DNA of 64,000 bases from Anarhynchus alexandrinus (Eukaryota; Chordata; Aves; Charadriiformes; Charadriidae), in the NCBI GenBank assembly GCA_008711295.1, contig VUYV01000622.1, positions 1-64,000 on the forward strand, in the 5' to 3' direction. Each line of letters starts with the position of its first letter. The stretch's first letter is position 1. Both the position numbers and the translations under genes were made by a program. Shown here piece by piece: positions 58,571-64,000 of this stretch. The notes under the pieces were generated by a model, which was given only the letters and a program-made list of their open reading frames with translations, was not told the origin of the DNA and did no database searches.

Positions 58571-59290
58571 AATGCTTGGATACACTTTCTCTAGCATTTC
58601 GCTCCTGTCAGGTAAAGCTGTTTGCAGTGCTGCTGTCCTTGTCCCACAGCCACGCTGGAGATTCTGCCCTCACCAGTCTCCTGTCACTGCCAGGGAGTTT
58701 TGGGGTAGCACCCAAACTCCTCCACTGAGCCCTTTCCCAGGGAGTCAGGCAACTCATTTGCTGTCTCTCTTTCCAAAGACATAGAAGTCACTTTGTTGTC
58801 TTCCCCCCGCAGCCTCCGCTGCATCTCAGTGCCACGCAACATCAGGCCACCGCCACATGCCAAGTGACAGCATCCTCCGTCCATCCCCACCGTTGATGCA
58901 GGTTGAGCTCTTACCACCACATCGGCATCTCCAGCAGCACTGTGGCCCTTTGCGCTCGGCGCAGGGTGGTGATTCAGCCCTGACTCAACGGGAAGGTGGC
59001 CACAGACTGAAACCCCAGCCCCGCTCCCTGCATGGTCCGCGGTTAACATGATCCTGCTGGAAATTACAGAGCTCCGGCGAAGGCGGCAGGAGGGAGGCTC
59101 CCCTTGGCGAGGAGGAGCCCACAAGAGGATCCCACTGACATTCCTTCCTTCTCCCTCGCCCTGCATCCACGCGGTGGAGTGAACACAAACGGCACATTGC
59201 CTTCATGTTTGACCCAGAGCACTGCTTGGCTGCTGGTGCTGTACCGCAGGCTCCGTCTGGAGAGCAAACAGTAGCTCAGTGGGTTTGTCA

Positions 59291-59323
59291 TTTCTTTTTT
59301 TTTTTTTTCTTTTTTTTTTTTTC
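59291..59323. repeat. T-rich homopolymer tract
   Basis: About 30 T residues with two interruptions (c). The reverse strand is an A-run that could be the tail of an old retroposon, but no body is recognisable beside it. Confidence 0.85.
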
Positions 59324-60910
59324 CTGTTTTGTTCTCCCTACAACAAATAAAGAGAAAGGATGAATGAGCTTATTTTACAGCCTCAGAGGAATACCCAGCC
59401 ATTGTTAGCTTGACACATGCTGCAAAAAGTGATGGCTAAGAAAATAAAAGCTTATTCTTTCCTGAATGGGTTGGCTGAAAAAACCCCACCCCACTCCACC
59501 CCAAAACCCCTTCCACAGGCCAACAGCAGCATTTCCATCAGCTACTGTCTGATCTGCAATCCAGTGACTTCCAGAGCAGGACCTGACCCGCTGCACGTAA
59601 CAAAAGGAAAGTGAAGATCCAGGTTAACATAATTTTTGAGGAGTCTGAAGCACACCATGCACTCAGCCCGCCCTCCCCTCACAGGTGCCACCCAGCACCG
59701 TGTCCCCATCCTGGGCTTGCAGCAGGCGGAAGGGAGGCAATGCCATCCCTCTGCAGACACTAGCATAGAAACTCTCCAGAATATTTCCTTCTCTCAGTTC
59801 TCTGCATCTAGAAAATGTTGTCACAAGCTCTAAAAGTCCTCAGTCCCAGCTGAGGCTCAGGCACCTGCGATGAGAATCTCGGAGATGATGGGACACTGAA
59901 TGTGACAGCCTCTGCTTCACAGAACCAGCATTGCCAATAAATGGGTTCAACGGCACTTTCTCCCCTTGGAGAGGAGGACAAAGAGCCAGGGCATGCAGAG
60001 AAAGTAGCCATGCCACAGCTGCTCAATTAATTAACTCAATTAATTTTCACCAGGACCTCTTGGGTTATTTCACTACAGCCGTCTCTGCTGGGAGAGCCGG
60101 ACGCAGCCTTGTCTCTAGCAGTAACCTGGCTCTGGAGCCGTATTTCTCTCTACTCACCATATAACTTGCTTCTGCCACCAATTCACATAATTTTCCCTAT
60201 TATTGAAGTGGTAAAATCAACCTCGGGAGCTCAGAGTCCTCAAATGGGCATTCAGAGTTCGCAGTCTGCAGCCGTCTCGTGTGGTCCAGTGACACATGAA
60301 GGGAAAGAAAAAAAAATTCCATTAATAGAATAAGTCCTCAATAATTTCACCCAAACAAACCTCCCACCCAAACCAGTGCTTTTTAAAAGATAGATAAAAA
60401 AAAAAAGGGCAGAAAATGCTAACAAATATACTTCTTCCCTGTCGCAGCTGCAATTCCGCTTTCAAACACATCTGGCTTCGGAGACTGGCTTGGATTTATA
60501 TGGCTGCATACTATTTTTCCTGCTTTTTTTCAGTGTTCAAAATGGCTGCAAACAGAGCTAAACGCGAAGGCTGGTGATGCAGTCCTGGATGCTGAGCTGT
60601 CTATCGCTGCCCTCCATCCTCCTGCCCTGCGTACATGGGGGGTCCCGGGAGCAGCGATGGACAGGACAGAGGTGGCTGAGATTGTGCCAGAGACTGTTTC
60701 CTTCCTATTGCTAATGTGTGCATCAGCAGGTGCGTTAATTTAAGGAATAAACAGTGACTTTTTTTTTAAGTCTATAAAATCAGGAGACCAACTCCCTTAC
60801 TAATACCAGCAGAGAACAAAACAGGGCCCAGACAATTTTATCAGCTGTGGCTCCAACCCATGGTCTGTCGGAGAAGTGATGCGCCACGGAGAGGATGAGA
60901 TCTCACCTTT

Positions 60911-60958
60911 TATTAAAGGCAGCCGCATACCCGTTGACGGCTGCATAGTGCCCTTAAT
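60911..60958. other. Imperfect hairpin with a perfect GCAGCCG/CGGCTGC stem
   Basis: GCAGCCG (60919-60925) pairs with CGGCTGC (60938-60944) over a 12-base loop. Flanking tattaaagg and cccttaata extend the pairing after a 6-base asymmetry. It may be chance, a cis-regulatory palindrome or a small RNA hairpin. Confidence 0.35.
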
Positions 60959-61056
60959 AGCAAAACCACTGACCAATGTCTTCAAGGGGTTAATATTCAA
61001 ACAAATTACAGTGAGGAACAAAAAGGGGATTTTGCTTTAACTTGGAAATATATTTT

Positions 61057-61077
61057 TTTATTATTATTATTATTATT
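61057..61077. repeat. (TTA)n microsatellite
   Basis: Seven tta units flanked by T-runs. Confidence 0.9.
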
Positions 61078-61108
61078 TTTCTTTAGACCTATTAAATGGC
61101 CAAAGCCT

Positions 61109-61188
61109 TTAAGCTGCGCTCTGCAGCCTGGCAAGAGCCTCCTCCCCGCGCCGCTGCAGCCGCCGGTTGTGCTTCACCATCCGGCTGC
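61109..61188 (-). CDS. Candidate terminal coding exon of an unrecognised gene
   Basis: On the minus strand an uninterrupted pyrimidine tract (ctctcctcctctcaccccct) leads to cccag|GC and then an open frame of 25 codons, SRMVKHNRRLQRRGEEAL and ARLQSAA, ending in TAA. The peptide is basic then amphipathic. The acceptor is strong, but one short exon without a recognised family is weak evidence; upstream exons would lie to the right, possibly beyond the window. It may equally be chance in a GC-rich patch. Confidence 0.2.
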
Positions 61189-61199
61189 CTGGGGAGGGG

Positions 61200-64000
61200 G
61201 TGAGAGGAGGAGAGCGCCGGTGCAGGAAGAACGTACCCATAAAATACCTGGTATTTCATGGATTCCCCTGCACTGAGCGGGGAGCGGCAGGCGGCCGCGG
61301 GAGCCTCATTATGTAGAGGCGCAGGCAGGGGACTGGCTTGGTGACAGCAAGTCTGCTCAGTCGCAGATCAAATGGCTTAATAGAAACTGGATCCAACTGG
61401 TCCGGCCTTGCGGGTTTTGATTTAAACTGCAGTTATAAGGTGTGATTAGAGGCGGGGGACGCTGTGCCAAGAGCTCAGATGTGAAGCAAAAAACCGTATA
61501 TTTAAAAAAATCCTTCCCTCAAACCTGTACATATTTTTCCATCGTTAACTCTTTGCCTGCCACTGCCAGACACCTGAGGAAATGCTGGGCCATCCGAGGA
61601 CACCTTTGGTGCCGCTGCTTAAATCCGAGGGCTGTAAGAGGTCTGTCAGCACCGCAGAGGAATTTGGCCACTGAAGTACTAACATTTGTGGGCTTGGTAT
61701 TAATAATAACCACAGCAGAGCTTCGTAGCGACCGACCGAGTCTTTCCTGCCACTGTGCCTGAGAGCAAAGGCAGCGGATGCCCTCCCTGAAGCCCCCGCA
61801 CTGGGCAGTGGTGGCTGGAGCAGGGGCTGTGTTTTGGCTGCCTTCTTTTTGGGTTACTCCTATACAGTGGAGAAGGAGGCAGTGCTTTTCTGGAAACAGT
61901 TAAACGAGGTCTCTTTCTCCTATCTCCACCTAGTTGCCCAAAACTCAATAGTTAATTTGGCAAACAGAGACCTTTGGAGATGTTAAGGCAGTTCAAACCT
62001 TCAGCCCATAGGGATAAAATCGCAATTCAATAAAATTGCTGGTTCTTTATCTTCATGCGGCATCATCACGCAGTTAGTTTCAAGCTTTCCAGTAAGCTGC
62101 AATATATCTTTTAACCTAAGAGCTCTTTTGCATGACACTGAAATAGGCCCCAGTCTATATACATCTGCTGCCAAGACAAATGTATGGTTCAGCAGCAGCA
62201 AAGAGGATATAAAAGACTCCCACGTTACAAATGTAGGAGGAGAGGATATTTTAGCATGGCAGTGGTTACACTTTTGGCAGCTTTGCTATAACAAACTTTG
62301 TTTTCAGAGCCTTAAAATATTCCCTGTGCAGTGAAGACTGACATATTTGCTTTCAGCGAAGCTGTCTCAGGGGCCGGGGCTGGTGAACGGAGCTCAGGAA
62401 CATGGGGGAACACAAAGAAGACGGAGTTAATACCGCCCTATGTTTAAATGGGGTATTTCCTCACAAAACGCTAATATTTACAAATGCCATCAGGTCCTGG
62501 TAGGATATTTCCATGAATGCAGATGGGCACTCAAGAGATACCTGCATGCAGTGTGCCAAACTCCAGGGCCGCTTCAGGAGCTGGGGCCCAGGGAAAGAAG
62601 CTGAGCAGGCAGACCAAGGGCCAAAAATATGAGGGAAAAGGGATGTAAGACACCAACCTTGTGTAGGAAAAGTCTCTGTACACCTGCGATATCGTACCAT
62701 CTGATGGAGATCTCAAGTCACCTACTAGGATATCACTGCCGGGTGCCTGTCCGGACCTGAGACGTTACTGCCTCAAAGCGCATGTACCCCATCTGCAGCT
62801 GGCAGGTGGACGTTGGCTTCCATGTGTCTCCCAAGTCATCCTGGACTCCAGTGATCCACTCAGGCACTAAGTTACCTGAAGAGAAAATTTGCATGGACGA
62901 CTCATACCTCAGCGCACTCTAGGATGGCAAGAGTAGCTGTGAAACTTTGATCCAGGCAATTTTTTTGAGCAGAAAATGAGAGCTTGTCTCACTCAGCTGA
63001 TGGAAAGGAAGCAGCAGGGACAGCATCATGACTCAAGAGTTGTTGCCCGGTCCTGCCTGCTCTCTGCCTCCCCATGAGGCAAGGCAGGGTTGTCCTACAG
63101 GTCACCGGATGCCATCACCGTGATGCTGAGGGCAATGCGCTCTGTGAATGACAACCATTTCTCTTTGCTCTGGGAACTTAGCCTGACAAGTGAGGACACA
63201 AGGAAAGATCGCTTTGAAACTTTAGGATGGATTTCCAGACCTTTAGAACCTTGGCTGAACCAGAGGCAGAGCAGAGGGGAGCAGGAGAGAGGTGGCTTCC
63301 TACAGCCTTCTGGTCCCTGTGCCCCCAAATAACATTTCCCAGGGTCCAAACTGCGGTAGGAAAGGGGTGAAGTCTTTGTGTGATTCAGATGAGTTTGAAC
63401 CATCAATTTCTTGCAGACGGGCTACGTTTGAATAGCAAAGCACGCATGAAGCCATGCTCTGCACGAGAAAATATTGGGCAAATGTTGACCTAGCCCAGGG
63501 TATGGGCTTAGTATCAAAACCAAGAGGAGGTGTGGTAAGTGGGTCCAGCAGGACTTCTCTGTGTCAGATGCAGTCCAGACACCTATTTTGTGGGTACAGG
63601 GGGCTAAACTTAATAATGGGGTAAATAACCAAACAATGCCATTTTGCAATGTTTTATATATACATACAACCCCAGAAATTCAACCTTGCTAGTTACATTT
63701 TCTAAGCCAGCAAGAAAAAAGACTTCTTATCACCAAGCCTCCTTAGAAAAGCTCATTGCTACTTGTGCTGAACTTGGATGGGGTCTTGGCATGGGGGATT
63801 TTGAGAGCATGTGATGGCATTATAGTTTCATGCTAATCTGTCCTTATCGTGTGCTATTAATAATAAATAAAAATCACAGCTTCCTAATCCACAGGTTACT
63901 AATTGTGGGAAAAACGTGTTTGTCAGGGCCTTAGCAAGTGCTTAAAAGTGTCACACTTTTGTATTTATTTATTAGCAAGTGAATGTGTAAACACATTGTT
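61200..64000. other. Right-edge region, no gene recognised
   Basis: Mixed AT-rich intergenic sequence without recognised repeats or exons. The 60.4-62.4 kb part, with homeodomain-type TTAATTA/ATTAAA patches between GC-rich blocks, has the look of conserved non-coding DNA, but this cannot be judged from one sequence. Confidence 0.5.

Noticed and set aside
58198..58728. 176-codon plus-strand open frame with a reverse-transcriptase-like tail
   Set aside because: It is the truncated CR1 tail read through into flanking DNA, lacking the catalytic part.

Overview
The window is vertebrate nuclear DNA, almost certainly from a bird. Three intron-containing genes can be read exon by exon: the 5' half of NISCH (nischarin, minus strand), a complete TNNC1 (slow-skeletal/cardiac troponin C, plus strand) and a complete RPL29 (ribosomal protein eL29, minus strand). 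An avian origin is suggested by several CR1 LINE 3' ends, by an LTR whose R/U5 region resembles avian alpharetroviruses, and by the very short RPL29 C-terminus. There are no bacterial features, so operons, ribosome binding sites and CRISPR arrays do not apply.

Layout. Positions 1-17523 hold NISCH exons 1-8 (304 residues: PX domain, linker and the first leucine-rich repeat); the gene continues off the left edge. A solo ALV-like LTR sits in intron 8 in the antisense direction. A CpG island (about 17030-17870) covers NISCH exon 1 and its promoter, which has a YY1 motif, an NRF1-like site and tandem GC-box repeats. Just beyond are a 20-bp minisatellite and a 560-bp unit present twice in tandem, joined by a single N. 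Positions 19113-23500 are non-coding DNA upstream of TNNC1. TNNC1 occupies 23603-30305 in six exons giving 161 residues; its 4.2-kb first intron holds a CR1 fragment and a GATA/MEF2-like cluster. Positions 30434-36860 are intergenic, with a second single-N join flanked by duplicated sequence. RPL29 runs from 39518 down to about 36865 (71 residues), with a CpG island at its promoter and a polypyrimidine (TOP) start. Positions 39520-64000 contain a 358-bp assembly gap, two further CR1 3' ends and otherwise no gene I can support; a weak candidate terminal exon lies at 61109-61188 on the minus strand.

How the genes relate. NISCH and TNNC1 are arranged head to head, as in mammals. RPL29 follows TNNC1 tail to tail; from memory it lies several hundred kb away in human 3p21. 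The three products act in separate processes: endosomal/integrin signalling, striated-muscle calcium sensing and translation. I found no convincing undescribed biological system. The most useful oddities are the duplicated sequence at the single-N joins, the solo LTR, the TNNC1-RPL29 adjacency and the unexplained candidate exon near 61.1 kb.
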